NCBI GenBank assembly: GCA_002238765.1
Contig: MPMZ01000003.1
Coordinates: forward strand, 1 to 64,000
Reading direction: 5' to 3'
DNA: 64,000 nt
DNA from: Nitrospira sp. bin75
GTDB taxonomy: Bacteria > Nitrospirota > Nitrospiria > Nitrospirales > UBA8639
This document shows, piece after piece, positions 8,031 to 16,075 of the stretch. Position 1 is the stretch's first letter. Each line of letters begins with the position of its first letter. The notes under the pieces were generated by a model. The model ran no database searches. It was not told where the DNA came from and saw only the letters and a program-made list of their open reading frames with translations. The translations under genes and the position numbers were made by a program.

Positions 8031-8068
8031 TCTGACCTATACGGCCCAGTGAATATGGAGGGTCCAAC

Positions 8069-8281
8069 ATGGCGTCTCTCCGTTTGAACAGGGAACTGGA
8101 AACCAGGCTGGATCATCTGGCGCAAACAACCGGGCGAACCAAGACGTTTTATATCCGCCAACTCATCGAAGACCATATCGATGAGTTGGAAGATCGCTAC
8201 ATTGCCGAGTCCAGACTTGAAAATCCTGCTGATCGACTGACGAGCAAGAAGATGAGGCAGGAACTTGGGCTGGGAAATTGA
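8069..8281 (+). CDS. relB: RelB/DinJ-type antitoxin
   Basis: A 70-residue protein that begins with a ribbon-helix-helix pattern (ASLRLNRELETRLDHLAQTTGRTKTFYIRQLIEDHI), first a beta strand that would dimerise on DNA, then two helices. The C-terminal part would wrap the toxin. A GGAGGG ribosome site lies eight bases before the ATG. Its end overlaps the toxin start by 17 bases, which couples their translation. The pair resembles RelBE/StbE modules; the antitoxin neutralises the mRNA-cutting toxin and represses the operon. Confidence 0.88.
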   Translation: MASLRLNRELETRLDHLAQTTGRTKTFYIRQLIEDHIDELEDRYIAESRLENPADRLTSKKMRQELGLGN

Positions 8282-8540
8282 ATATGACCGTCGGGTTCTA
8301 AAGGATATGAAAAAGCTGGACAAGAACGTTCAGCGGCAGATCCTTGATTACTTTGACGAATGTCTTGCTCCTTCTCCCAATCCTCGCCGTTTTGGCAAAC
8401 CTCTCAAGTCCATTTTCTCTGGTCTATGGCGCTATCGCATAGGCGATTACCGTGCCATTTGCCGGCTTGAGGATAAGAAACTCATCGTCCTGGTCATTCG
8501 CGTTGCACACCGGAGCAGAGTGTATAAAAAGCCGGTGTAG
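8265..8540 (+). CDS. relE: RelE-family mRNA interferase toxin
   Basis: A 91-residue RelE/ParE-fold protein with the family N-terminus WEIEYDRRVLKDMKKLDKNVQRQI, the strand segment GLWRYRIGDYRAICR and the C-terminal VIRVAHRSRVYKK. The basic residues and the Arg-His-Arg cluster near the C-terminus suit ribosome-dependent mRNA cleavage. The frame opens with TTG at 8265, overlapping relB; the family N-terminus W-I/E-I-E follows at once, so no later start is needed. It looks intact. Confidence 0.9.
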   Translation: MGWEIEYDRRVLKDMKKLDKNVQRQILDYFDECLAPSPNPRRFGKPLKSIFSGLWRYRIGDYRAICRLEDKKLIVLVIRVAHRSRVYKKPV

Positions 8541-8560
8541 GCCGTAGATCAAGAAACCGG

Positions 8561-9268
8561 TCAAGAAGGGCAATGTTTGATTTGAACGCCGTCGGGGGAT
8601 CCGATGATTAACGTGGACGTCCGGTTGATGAAGAGGCCGTTCTCCACGACGCCCGGTATGCCATTGAGCCGCGCTTCGAGTTGCCCGGGGTCCGGGATCG
8701 AGTCCACCAGGAAATCGAGAATGTAATGGCCCCCGTCGGTCTCGAATGCCGTTCCCTGTTTTTCCCTGAGCGTCGGCACGCCGCCCAACGCCTGAAGCTG
8801 CTTGGCGGCTTGTGGCCAGCCGAACGGGGTTACTTCCACGGGGACGGGCATGGGCTTGCCCAGCACCGGCACGCATTTCGTGGGATCGACCAGGACGATG
8901 AACGTGCGCGCGGCCGTGGCTACGATTTTTTCCCGAAGTAAGGCCCCCCCCCCGCCCTTGATCAACTGGAAGTGGGGATCCACCTGATCCGCGCCGTCCA
9001 CCGCCACGTCCAAGGTCCACTCTGCCTGTTCCGGGAGAAGAGGGATTTGCAGTTCCCTGGCCAATTCCGCGGTTTCACGGGACGTGGGGACGCCGTGCAC
9101 CCGGAGTCCGGCCTGCACGCGTTTGCCGAGGGCCAGCAGGAAATATTTCACGGTGGACCCGGTCCCCAAGCCTACCAGCGCCCCATCCTTGATGAACTCC
9201 AAGGCGGCCTCGCCGGCCTCGCGTTTGCCGGTTTCCCGCGGGTCCGGCGACTGTGGGGAAAGCGTCAT
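8561..9268 (-). CDS. rpiA: Ribose-5-phosphate isomerase A
   Basis: A 235-residue enzyme interconverting ribose-5-phosphate and ribulose-5-phosphate in the non-oxidative pentose phosphate pathway. The phosphate loop GLGTGSTVKYF (33-43), the DVAVDGADQVDP segment (87-98) and KGGGGALLREK with the catalytic glutamate near residue 113 are all visible. Length is normal (E. coli RpiA has 219). It follows glk by seven bases on the same strand, so the two are probably one transcript of sugar-phosphate enzymes. Confidence 0.97.
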   Translation of the reverse strand: MTLSPQSPDPRETGKREAGEAALEFIKDGALVGLGTGSTVKYFLLALGKRVQAGLRVHGVPTSRETAELARELQIPLLPEQAEWTLDVAVDGADQVDPHFQLIKGGGGALLREKIVATAARTFIVLVDPTKCVPVLGKPMPVPVEVTPFGWPQAAKQLQALGGVPTLREKQGTAFETDGGHYILDFLVDSIPDPGQLEARLNGIPGVVENGLFINRTSTLIIGSPDGVQIKHCPS

Positions 9269-9275
9269 GGTTGGT

Positions 9276-10346
9276 TTACGACTCTGCTTCCATGGGCGCT
9301 TCCATGCGCGCGGCCACGGAAGCCGCGCCGAGCAGGGCGGCCTTGTCGTTCATGATGACGTGGACCGGAATCGATGAGAGCAGCCGTTTGTACCGCCCTT
9401 TGCTGATGAATGCCTGGCTGAAGCGTTGATCGCGGAGTTTGTCGATAATTTTCGGCGGGATTCCCCCGCCGATGTACACCCCGCCCCGTGCCAATGTGTT
9501 GAGGGCGCAGTTCCCGGCTTCCGCGGCCAGGACCGAGACGAACACGTCCAGCGCCTGCACGCAAATATCGGGCTTGCCGGCGAGCCCGGCTTCGGCGATC
9601 AGCGCGGGCGGGTCTCCGGTGGGCAGACGTTCGGCAAACCAGGTCGGCTCATTCCTCTTGGTGTCACGGAGAAACTGGTAGATGCCGTGCAGGCCGGTTC
9701 CCGACAACACCCGTTCGAAACTGACGTGCAGGAAACTCGTGCGCAGGTACCGGAGCAGGTCGATCTCCAGGTCGCTCCCCGGGGCAAAACTGGCATGTCC
9801 GCCTTCGGACGGCAACGCGTGATACCGGTCTCCGTCCCAATACAGCACGGCCTCGCCCAGCCCTGTGCCCGGGGCGATCAGAACTTTGGTTCCATCTTCC
9901 TGCGGTTCGCCATGGACGACTTCGGTTTCTTCCGGCTCGAGGACCAACACGCCATGGGCCATGGCTTCGACGTCGTTCAGGAGGCGCACGCCGCAGGAGG
10001 TGTTCAAGGTCTCGGTCAAGGCGTGCCCGTCGATGGTCCAGGGGAGATTCGTGGCGCGGCAGCGGTTGTCCACGACCGGGCCGGCGACGCCGAAACAGGC
10101 CGCATGGAGCGGCATGGTCGGTGAAATTTCCGGAGCGTCTTCATCGATTTCCGTGTCTTCGCCTTCTTCTTCATCGCTCTCGCCGGCAGGCGCAGGCGGA
10201 CGCAAGAATTCTTCGAGGACTTCCTCGAACGACTCGAAGTCCGCGTTCCAGAATTTCTCCTCCCGAATGGGGGCGACCCGTGTCTCCTGCCAATCAAACA
10301 ATGCCAGATAGGTTTTGGTTCCGCCGATGTCTCCCGCTACAATCAT
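9276..10346 (-). CDS. glk: Glucokinase
   Basis: A 356-residue ATP-dependent glucokinase of the bacterial Glk (hexokinase-fold) family. Visible are the phosphate loop DIGGTKT (6-12), FGVAGP, the NLPWTIDG glucose site, LLNDVEAMAHG with the catalytic Asp, IAPGTGLGEA, PSEGGHASFAP and the VLSGTGL loop. An acidic, low-complexity insert (about residues 55-74, many Glu and Asp) lies between the first strands and is not in the E. coli enzyme (321 aa). The start at 10346 is good: the family N-terminus MIVAGDIGGT follows and an AGGAG site precedes it. Confidence 0.93.
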   Translation of the reverse strand: MIVAGDIGGTKTYLALFDWQETRVAPIREEKFWNADFESFEEVLEEFLRPPAPAGESDEEEGEDTEIDEDAPEISPTMPLHAACFGVAGPVVDNRCRATNLPWTIDGHALTETLNTSCGVRLLNDVEAMAHGVLVLEPEETEVVHGEPQEDGTKVLIAPGTGLGEAVLYWDGDRYHALPSEGGHASFAPGSDLEIDLLRYLRTSFLHVSFERVLSGTGLHGIYQFLRDTKRNEPTWFAERLPTGDPPALIAEAGLAGKPDICVQALDVFVSVLAAEAGNCALNTLARGGVYIGGGIPPKIIDKLRDQRFSQAFISKGRYKRLLSSIPVHVIMNDKAALLGAASVAARMEAPMEAES

Positions 10347-10400
10347 GATGCTCCTTTTTCGTGTTCCATGTGTTGATGACTGCGCCGCCTCCCGCTTTCT

Positions 10401-10477
10401 TCATCACTCCCCCCTTGAGGGGGAGTCGGCAGGCCAAGGGCACCAGCCCGCCGGCGAGCCGGTGGGCTGGTAAGGGG
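10401..10477. repeat. R3 repeat, copy 1
   Basis: A hairpin (ACTCCCCC, loop, GGGGGAGT) is followed by a tail reading AGCCCGCCGGCGAGCCGGT. The same unit, with a few changes, occurs at 36492-36564, where it supplies the stop codon of pyrF. Here it fills most of the 206-bp gap between the MEKHLA gene and glk and may terminate the former. Confidence 0.8.
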
Positions 10478-10552
10478 CCCAGCCACCATAAAAGAAGCGG
10501 ATGAACGTTTGCAACGAGCGTGCGCTGACGGGAGGAGACGGGAAAGGCTGCT

Positions 10553-11035
10553 TTAATCTCCAGCCAGCGGTTCCCACCGTGAAAACGTCGCGGCTTGCCC
10601 TTGGACGGTCCCGTGGTCGTCCAGGATGTTCCAGACCGTGGCCTGTTGCACGAGAAACCGGCGGCCCGTCCGTGAAATGCGTATCCCCTGGTAGTCGGTA
10701 ATGAACCCCTGCGCGGCCACTTGGTCGAGCATCCGGGCCCGCTCGGCTTGATTCACGGGTTCCGCGGTCAAGCGCGACGGGATCCCGGTAAAGCCGTCCC
10801 AGGTCCCTTCCCACAAGGCGAGGGCCTGTCGATTGCCGTAATTGAGGATGGGGTCTTCCGCCTTGGTGTGGGAGGCCACCACAAACGGCGAAACATAAAG
10901 CCGTTCGCTTTGTTCTTCAAGCGTGCCCGTCCGGTCGATGAGTTCATGCTTCAACCAGAACGCATAGCTGTCCAACAGCCACCGGATCCAGTTGAAATCC
11001 ATGGGAGGCAGCGGTTCCGGGAACCCGGTGTTCAT
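10553..11035 (-). CDS. MEKHLA-domain protein
   Basis: A 160-residue protein that is almost entirely a MEKHLA domain, a PAS-like module of unknown ligand. Matching segments are LYVSPFVVASH, DPILNYGNRQALALWE, FTGIPSRLTAEP, ERARMLDQVAAQGFI, YQGIRISRTGRRF and GQAATFSRW at the end. I place the start at 11035 (MNTGFPEPLPP), since the domain begins soon after; a frame reaching 11179 would add unconserved residues. Found alone, as in many bacteria and plants' HD-ZIP proteins, it may sense a small molecule, but no function is established. Confidence 0.85.
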   Translation of the reverse strand: MNTGFPEPLPPMDFNWIRWLLDSYAFWLKHELIDRTGTLEEQSERLYVSPFVVASHTKAEDPILNYGNRQALALWEGTWDGFTGIPSRLTAEPVNQAERARMLDQVAAQGFITDYQGIRISRTGRRFLVQQATVWNILDDHGTVQGQAATFSRWEPLAGD

Positions 11036-11159
11036 ACGTCTTGTCCGGACAAAAGGATGCGCGTTGTTAAAGACTGCGGCCCAAGCAAGGACATCCTTCC
11101 GTTGCCATATCGTGGTGGCGACGGACGATGAAATTCGTGGCCCATGGTGTCTTGGCTTC

Positions 11160-12191
11160 TTATCGTGAACGGAAATCACAAAGACGTGTGTGCTTCACGA
11201 GTTGCTGGATGTTTTGCAAAGTGAAGACCTTGCCTTGAGTGGCAAGAAGCAACTTCTTCATGTCCTCACGGCGTACGCCGAAGCCGCGTCCGGCAATACA
11301 GGCGACCACTTCGAATTTTGGCTTGTTTGGCGGTTGTCCTTCCATGCTGAGCGAGCCAAGATGCTGAACTCGTGTGATCTTATCGCGAGCCGTGCCGTCG
11401 TCTTCGGTAAGTTTGGCCTCGATGACGATCTGCGGGTTGAACTCGTTGGGGATGATGAAATCAGGGGTTTGGTCGAAACCCGGCAAGCGTCCGGCTCTCT
11501 TAGTTTTTCGAGAACTGATGCCTGCGCGGGACAGAACGTCCTCGATGGCGTTTTCGACGATATTACCGACAATCTCGCTGATGGAGTCCCTGTGGCCAGC
11601 AAACGGCCGGCCAAGGAAACGCTCATAAAGCAATATCGAATAGGGAACACCCAAATCCGCAAGGGATTGGAGGCTGGTAAGCCCCGATGTCGTATCGGCC
11701 TTGTCGAGCCTGTGGAGGCTGTCGGGAGAAACCTTTGGGGCACCGGATTCAAGAATGTGGCAGGCGGCGGTGACCAATGCTTGAATGCGCTGCTCCGTCA
11801 CGCTTCCCTTTCTCGGCAGGGGCACTTCTGGCTTCATGCGGATATTGCGGTCAATCTCACGCGCCGCGCCCTGTGTCACCCCAATTTCTGTGTGCCGGCT
11901 TGTGTAGTAGGCCCACTCCGACGGGGTGAAGCCTATCATGCAGCGAAGGACAATCAATGAAATCGGCGCGTCGAATACGGCTGGCATGACCGTTGTTGGC
12001 GTCACGTTCTGGAAATTTCTCGTAGCACGTTTTAAGGTTTCGTAGCCAGCCTCGAACGTGGTGAACTCGACGAATCCTTTGCCCTTCGGCATGACCAGAA
12101 ATTCGGATTCCAGACACCCAAACACCGCATCGACATACGCGTCCAAATTGGACTGAACTTCGTCGAAGCCGACTTCAAAAGGAAACGGCAT
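11160..12191 (-). CDS. Probable restriction endonuclease
   Basis: A 343-residue protein with a PD-(D/E)XK nuclease signature: Pro243-Asp244 in TPDFIIP, then Glu258-Ala-Lys260 in IVIEAKLTEDD, preceded by a helix with a conserved Glu. The N-terminal half is unrecognised and could be the DNA-recognition part. It begins 17 bases inside the end of the adjoining DNA methyltransferase gene, so both are translated together, the usual arrangement of a restriction-modification pair. Start at 12191 (MPFPFEVGFDEV) is my choice; other in-frame starts are at 12206 and 12236. The recognition sequence cannot be read from the protein. Confidence 0.75.
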   Translation of the reverse strand: MPFPFEVGFDEVQSNLDAYVDAVFGCLESEFLVMPKGKGFVEFTTFEAGYETLKRATRNFQNVTPTTVMPAVFDAPISLIVLRCMIGFTPSEWAYYTSRHTEIGVTQGAAREIDRNIRMKPEVPLPRKGSVTEQRIQALVTAACHILESGAPKVSPDSLHRLDKADTTSGLTSLQSLADLGVPYSILLYERFLGRPFAGHRDSISEIVGNIVENAIEDVLSRAGISSRKTKRAGRLPGFDQTPDFIIPNEFNPQIVIEAKLTEDDGTARDKITRVQHLGSLSMEGQPPNKPKFEVVACIAGRGFGVRREDMKKLLLATQGKVFTLQNIQQLVKHTRLCDFRSR

Positions 12192-14367
12192 CGCGCATGT
12201 CCTCATCGGGCTTTGTTGCTGACAGCGACGGCTCAAGCGATACCGCCTTGGGCTTGGCAGCTTCTACAAGGTTTATGACGTGGTCGGGATATCCGAGGGT
12301 GGAAAGCACGCCAGCGAAAGCCGTGATCTTTTGCACGGTAGATTGGGTGTTGTCCCAGCTTTCGTGGAGTTTCCAGATTGCCATACGGGTAAGATGACCA
12401 AGAACGATGCATCGAGTATCGCCACGGGTAGCCGTTCTGCCAGAAATCTCCAGCATTGCTAAATCCTTTGCTACAATCCCGGCAAGCTGCCGCGACGTGT
12501 CGAACAGCCAACTACGTGGGACCATGCCTGTTGACCGGCACACGAAAACCGTGTCGATGATCGAAGAGGTCGTGCCATGGATATGAATTGAGCCACTCAT
12601 TTCGGCTGGGCATGGCAACGACGCCGAACAAACCAGGCCTGCATCCAGGATGGCTACCCCTACGGCGTAATAGGCTTCCTGCTTGTTGTGGTGGTAGGTG
12701 AATGTGAGAGGGGCACCGGGCTTCAAGGCACGCGCCATACGCGAATAGACGGCGGATAATCCTTCGGTGAAATGGCCCAAGTCGCGATTTTGTGAGACAT
12801 TGCCCGTCAGTTCATCGGCCGACCGCGTGGACGCGCGATCAAAACCCTCGGCTTTGTCTCCGACAAGTCGACGGAGCCAGACGTAGCAGAAATCCATCAG
12901 TTCGCCGTACTGGACGTTGCCGAAGTACGGTGGATCCGTAAACACGGCGTCGAGACTATTCGGGTCAAGTTGGATCTCTGTGGCGTTCGCGCAACGGATA
13001 GTTACCGCACGGTGGTTGCCATTGCGCTTCTCGCCGATCCATTCGCCGTTGATGGGGACCCGGGCCTTGTATATTCCATTGCGGCGAACTTCGAAAGGCG
13101 CGTCGCAATAGCGCTTCGCCTTGGTGTATTTGTCGATTATATTGGACCATCCACCGGAACCAACATTAGAGCCTGCACCGTCGGTGATGCCGAGAAAGTT
13201 GGATTCGCATTGCACCAGCCCGACAGGAAAGCCATGTACGGAGAAGATATCCAGGGCTTTGAGCGCCATGGTGTCATAGCGGCAGAGCATGTTCTGATAG
13301 CGGAGTAAATCAGAAAGGTTGGTGGCAAGCGCATGGCGCATGCGTTCGTCTTCTATCTTAGAGATCAATCGGCAACTTAACTCTAAGCCAAGAAGTTGAC
13401 GCGGATTAAACATATCTCTATAGCGCCGATAGCCCCACCGATGCAGGCGGTCGGTTTCGTCGCCAGAGAGAATTTCCTGATCCGGTACGAAGATAGAGGT
13501 CAACTGTTCCCATCGTCTGATCGCGGCCGCAACGCACGAGATGTCTTCGCCGTCGGGGCTTTTGAAGAAGCGGCCTTTATGCTTGGATTTTCGTTTCGGG
13601 TTGTAATATTCGATAGCGAACATGCGGTGTCCAAGGGGTGCGCGCAGTTTTCCAGGGTAAGTATTGGGATGTCCGCAGTGGGGGCAGGTGCAACGTCCCT
13701 TTTGCGCGGGTCCAGCTTGGCGAAGAGCGGTCTTGCACGAGGAGCAATGGCCGGGCTTCCTGCGGTCGTCGACCTCGTTGAGGTCGCCACAAGCCTGACA
13801 CACAAGGACGTTCTTCGGATGGCGCCTGTTTTCGGCGAGAAGGTAGCCCGGGAATAGATCGAACTGTTTTCCGCAAGCTTTACAATCGAGCACTTTGACC
13901 CAAAGAAAGGACTTCACAGGCACATCGGCGTCGCCATAGAGTGGGCAAGATGTGCGGTAATATTGATTAATATCAGCACGTAGGGATTCGAGAAGGTTTT
14001 GGGCCGCCTGTTTGTATGCCCGTATGTCGAGATGTTCGATTTCCTCGCGGACGATCCAGGCAGACATTGGATTGATATCGAAGCCCTGCACATTGCAGCC
14101 GACCCGGTTGGCCTCTATCAAAGGAGTGCCGCCGCCCATAAAAGGGTCCGCGATTTTGAATCCCGAAAAGTCGTTTGCCCCAAAAAAGATGTCTGCCAGG
14201 CAATCGTTCCCGAATTCGGCGAGGATCAGCCCGCGAAACAAGGTTCCGGGACGACGGGCGAACCATTTATGAACGCCGATGATGGGGCGATAATTTTGCT
14301 GGATTTGCTTTTCCTTGAGAGCCATTCCGGCAATCAGAGAAACGTCAAAATTCTTTTCAATACTCAT
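12175..14367 (-). CDS. DUF1156-type DNA adenine methyltransferase
   Basis: A 730-residue DNA methylase. The N-terminus contains the DUF1156-like HKWFARRPGTLFRG (33-46), then the SAM-binding loop DPFMGGGT (74-81), and the catalytic DPPY motif at 478-481 (VFTDPPYFGNVQYGEL), typical of amino-methyltransferases. Between them are two zinc-ribbon pairs (Cys162/165 with Cys190/193, Cys208/211 with Cys228/231), an insertion seen in this methylase family. It probably modifies adenine to protect host DNA from the nuclease encoded downstream. Such methylases also occur in larger DUF499-type defence islands, but none of those partners is here. The flanking genes (MEKHLA, aroK) are chromosomal, so this looks like an inserted two-gene module. 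Confidence 0.88.
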   Translation of the reverse strand: MSIEKNFDVSLIAGMALKEKQIQQNYRPIIGVHKWFARRPGTLFRGLILAEFGNDCLADIFFGANDFSGFKIADPFMGGGTPLIEANRVGCNVQGFDINPMSAWIVREEIEHLDIRAYKQAAQNLLESLRADINQYYRTSCPLYGDADVPVKSFLWVKVLDCKACGKQFDLFPGYLLAENRRHPKNVLVCQACGDLNEVDDRRKPGHCSSCKTALRQAGPAQKGRCTCPHCGHPNTYPGKLRAPLGHRMFAIEYYNPKRKSKHKGRFFKSPDGEDISCVAAAIRRWEQLTSIFVPDQEILSGDETDRLHRWGYRRYRDMFNPRQLLGLELSCRLISKIEDERMRHALATNLSDLLRYQNMLCRYDTMALKALDIFSVHGFPVGLVQCESNFLGITDGAGSNVGSGGWSNIIDKYTKAKRYCDAPFEVRRNGIYKARVPINGEWIGEKRNGNHRAVTIRCANATEIQLDPNSLDAVFTDPPYFGNVQYGELMDFCYVWLRRLVGDKAEGFDRASTRSADELTGNVSQNRDLGHFTEGLSAVYSRMARALKPGAPLTFTYHHNKQEAYYAVGVAILDAGLVCSASLPCPAEMSGSIHIHGTTSSIIDTVFVCRSTGMVPRSWLFDTSRQLAGIVAKDLAMLEISGRTATRGDTRCIVLGHLTRMAIWKLHESWDNTQSTVQKITAFAGVLSTLGYPDHVINLVEAAKPKAVSLEPSLSATKPDEDMRDAVSF

Positions 14368-14456
14368 TGGTGCCCGCGGCCTTTTTCATAAATTTCTCGC
14401 CAATATGCAGAACACGAGGCAGGTGATGCAGTGTATCAAGAAGACTCACGATGCGG

Positions 14457-14984
14457 CTAGCCTGATCGCTCGATACCGTGGTCGCGCGCAATGGTCAGAA
14501 TGTGAGAGACGATCTTCTCCGGTGAGAGGTCGTCGGTTGCAATGGTATGATCGGCCGCGGCCTGATATTTCGGGGTTCGTTCATCCAGGACGTCCTGGAT
14601 TTCCTCGACAAACGTCTTGCCCGCGGTGAGGGCCGGGCGTTGCGTGTCATCCGAAATCCGCCGGGTAATCGTCGAAACCGTGGCGGTCAGCCAGAACAGC
14701 AGGCCGTTGGGCTTCAACGCCGTCACGTTCTCCGGTCGCAGGATCAGCCCCCCGCCTGTATCGATGACCAGGCAATCCTGGTTTTTGAGTACGAGGCACA
14801 CCTCCGTTTCGAGATTGCGAAAGTGTTCCCACCCGTCGCGGGCCACAATGTCCGGAATGGGCCGTTGCGCCTTTTCGACGATGCGCACGTCCGTGGAAAC
14901 CGCTTTCCACCCGAGTCGCGTCGCGAGGAGTTCCGCCACGGTGCTTTTCCCCGTTCCTCGATAACCGATGAGCACCAGATTCAT
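14457..14984 (-). CDS. aroK: Shikimate kinase
   Basis: A 175-residue P-loop kinase that phosphorylates shikimate on the way to chorismate and the aromatic amino acids. It has the Walker A loop GYRGTGKS (7-14), the substrate residues in VSTDVRIVE and FRNLETEV, the GGGLILRPEN shikimate loop, and the lid region around DDTQRPAL. I start at the ATG at 14984 with a GAGG site upstream; an in-frame GTG nine bases earlier also exists. It follows aroE by 12 bases, a gap that belongs to repeat R4, so the two form one aromatic-pathway operon. Confidence 0.95.
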   Translation of the reverse strand: MNLVLIGYRGTGKSTVAELLATRLGWKAVSTDVRIVEKAQRPIPDIVARDGWEHFRNLETEVCLVLKNQDCLVIDTGGGLILRPENVTALKPNGLLFWLTATVSTITRRISDDTQRPALTAGKTFVEEIQDVLDERTPKYQAAADHTIATDDLSPEKIVSHILTIARDHGIERSG

Positions 14985-14989
14985 GGCCC

Positions 14990-15025
14990 TCACCCTTACC
15001 CTCTCCCGGGGGGAGAGGGAGAACT
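14990..15025. repeat. R4 repeat inside the aroE end
   Basis: CCCTCTCCC and GGGAGAGGG arms lie around a short GGG loop, with a CCCTCACCC lead. On the minus strand this gives the last codons and stop of aroE and the aroE-aroK gap. Related elements sit at 33526-33556 (after leuS), 34188-34236 (lptE end), 48191-48250 and 48718-48761. Confidence 0.7.
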
Positions 15026-15889
15026 AGAGGAAGATCTTGAAAAGCGCGACTCCAGGACCTGACGCATAACGGGGACGGGTGCGTTTTGGCCCGTCCACAA
15101 CTCGAATTGGGCGACGGCCTGATGCAGGAACATTTCCAAGCCCCGGATCGTAGGACAGCCGGCGTTCCGGGCTTCCTTCAGCAATCGCGTATCCAACGGG
15201 TTGTAGACGATATCCATGACCGTCAGGTCGGGATGGAAAAATTGTTGAGGCACGCAGGTCTGATCGGTGTGGGGGTCCATTCCCACGGGGGTGCAGTGAA
15301 TCAAGACCTGCGCCTGGGCCAGGGCCGGTTCCAGGGTGTTTGCATCGAGCGGGTGATCTTCGATGGGAAGCGGCGTCCCTTCACGAAGATTGCGGGCCAG
15401 GGTTTGGCGTTCCTCCTCTTCGATCCCAAGGATCGTCAGCCGGCCGGCAGGGGTCGCCAGCGCGAGGCCGAACGCAATGGCCCGTGCGGCTCCGCCGGAT
15501 CCGATCATGACCACCTGTTTGCCGGCGAGGTCGACGCTTGCGTGTTGTAACGCCAAGAGGGCGCCGGAGGCGTCCGTATTATGTCCGGCCAGGGTGTTGT
15601 CCGATTTGACGATGGTATTGACGGCCCCGATGTGCCGGGCCGTGGCATCGATCGTATCCAGGTGGGCCATGACCGAGACTTTATGGGGAATCGTGACGCT
15701 GAATCCCCTGAGGTTGCCCAACGCGCGGATTCCGTGAAGGGCATGGGGCAGGTCTTCGACGGGAAACGCCAGGTACACGTAATTCAGTCCCAAGTGTCGA
15801 AACGCGGCATTATGAATGGCCGGGGACAGCGAGTGTTTCACCGGATGGCCGAGGACGCCGCACAATTGCGTATCGGTATTGATTTCCAT
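14996..15889 (-). CDS. aroE: Shikimate dehydrogenase
   Basis: A 297-residue NADPH-dependent enzyme reducing 3-dehydroshikimate to shikimate. Motifs: HSLSPAIHNAAF for shikimate binding, VTIPHK with the catalytic Lys, AVNTIV, HNTDASG with the catalytic Asp, GSGGAARAIAFGLA for NADP, and VYNPLDTRLL. An AAGGAG site lies eight bases before the ATG at 15889; a longer frame from 15913 lacks one. The C-terminus is odd: after the family end (MRQVLESR) come about a dozen residues, serine run then PSPPGRG, encoded by an R4 repeat that has become the end of the gene. Confidence 0.95.
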   Translation of the reverse strand: MEINTDTQLCGVLGHPVKHSLSPAIHNAAFRHLGLNYVYLAFPVEDLPHALHGIRALGNLRGFSVTIPHKVSVMAHLDTIDATARHIGAVNTIVKSDNTLAGHNTDASGALLALQHASVDLAGKQVVMIGSGGAARAIAFGLALATPAGRLTILGIEEEERQTLARNLREGTPLPIEDHPLDANTLEPALAQAQVLIHCTPVGMDPHTDQTCVPQQFFHPDLTVMDIVYNPLDTRLLKEARNAGCPTIRGLEMFLHQAVAQFELWTGQNAPVPVMRQVLESRFSRSSSSSPSPPGRG

Positions 15890-15963
15890 AGAGGCTCCTT
15901 CGTTTTCGATCAAGTCGGGGACAGGCTCTAGCTGGCAGGGTCGCGTCCCAGCCTGTTCCTCTC

Positions 15964-16008
15964 AACTCTACCCCACCTTCGCTTCCCCTTACAAAGGGGA
16001 GGAAAAAG
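15964..16008. repeat. R1 repeat, reversed copy
   Basis: CTCTACCCCACCTTCGC followed by CCCCTTACAAAGGGGAGG is the R1 unit on the opposite strand relative to the copy at 4072. It lies between aroE and the FadL-type gene, and the rest of that 186-bp gap shows nothing else. Confidence 0.75.
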
Positions 16009-16075
16009 GCAACGACCCTGAATGGCCGGGAAGGAAGGACTCACAATGGACCGACGGGAGAAACGGGGCGAGCAA

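Noticed and set aside
12175-14367. BREX or DISARM methylase
   Set aside because: No pglZ, brxC, drmA or drmB-type partner is adjacent; only one nuclease gene is coupled to it.
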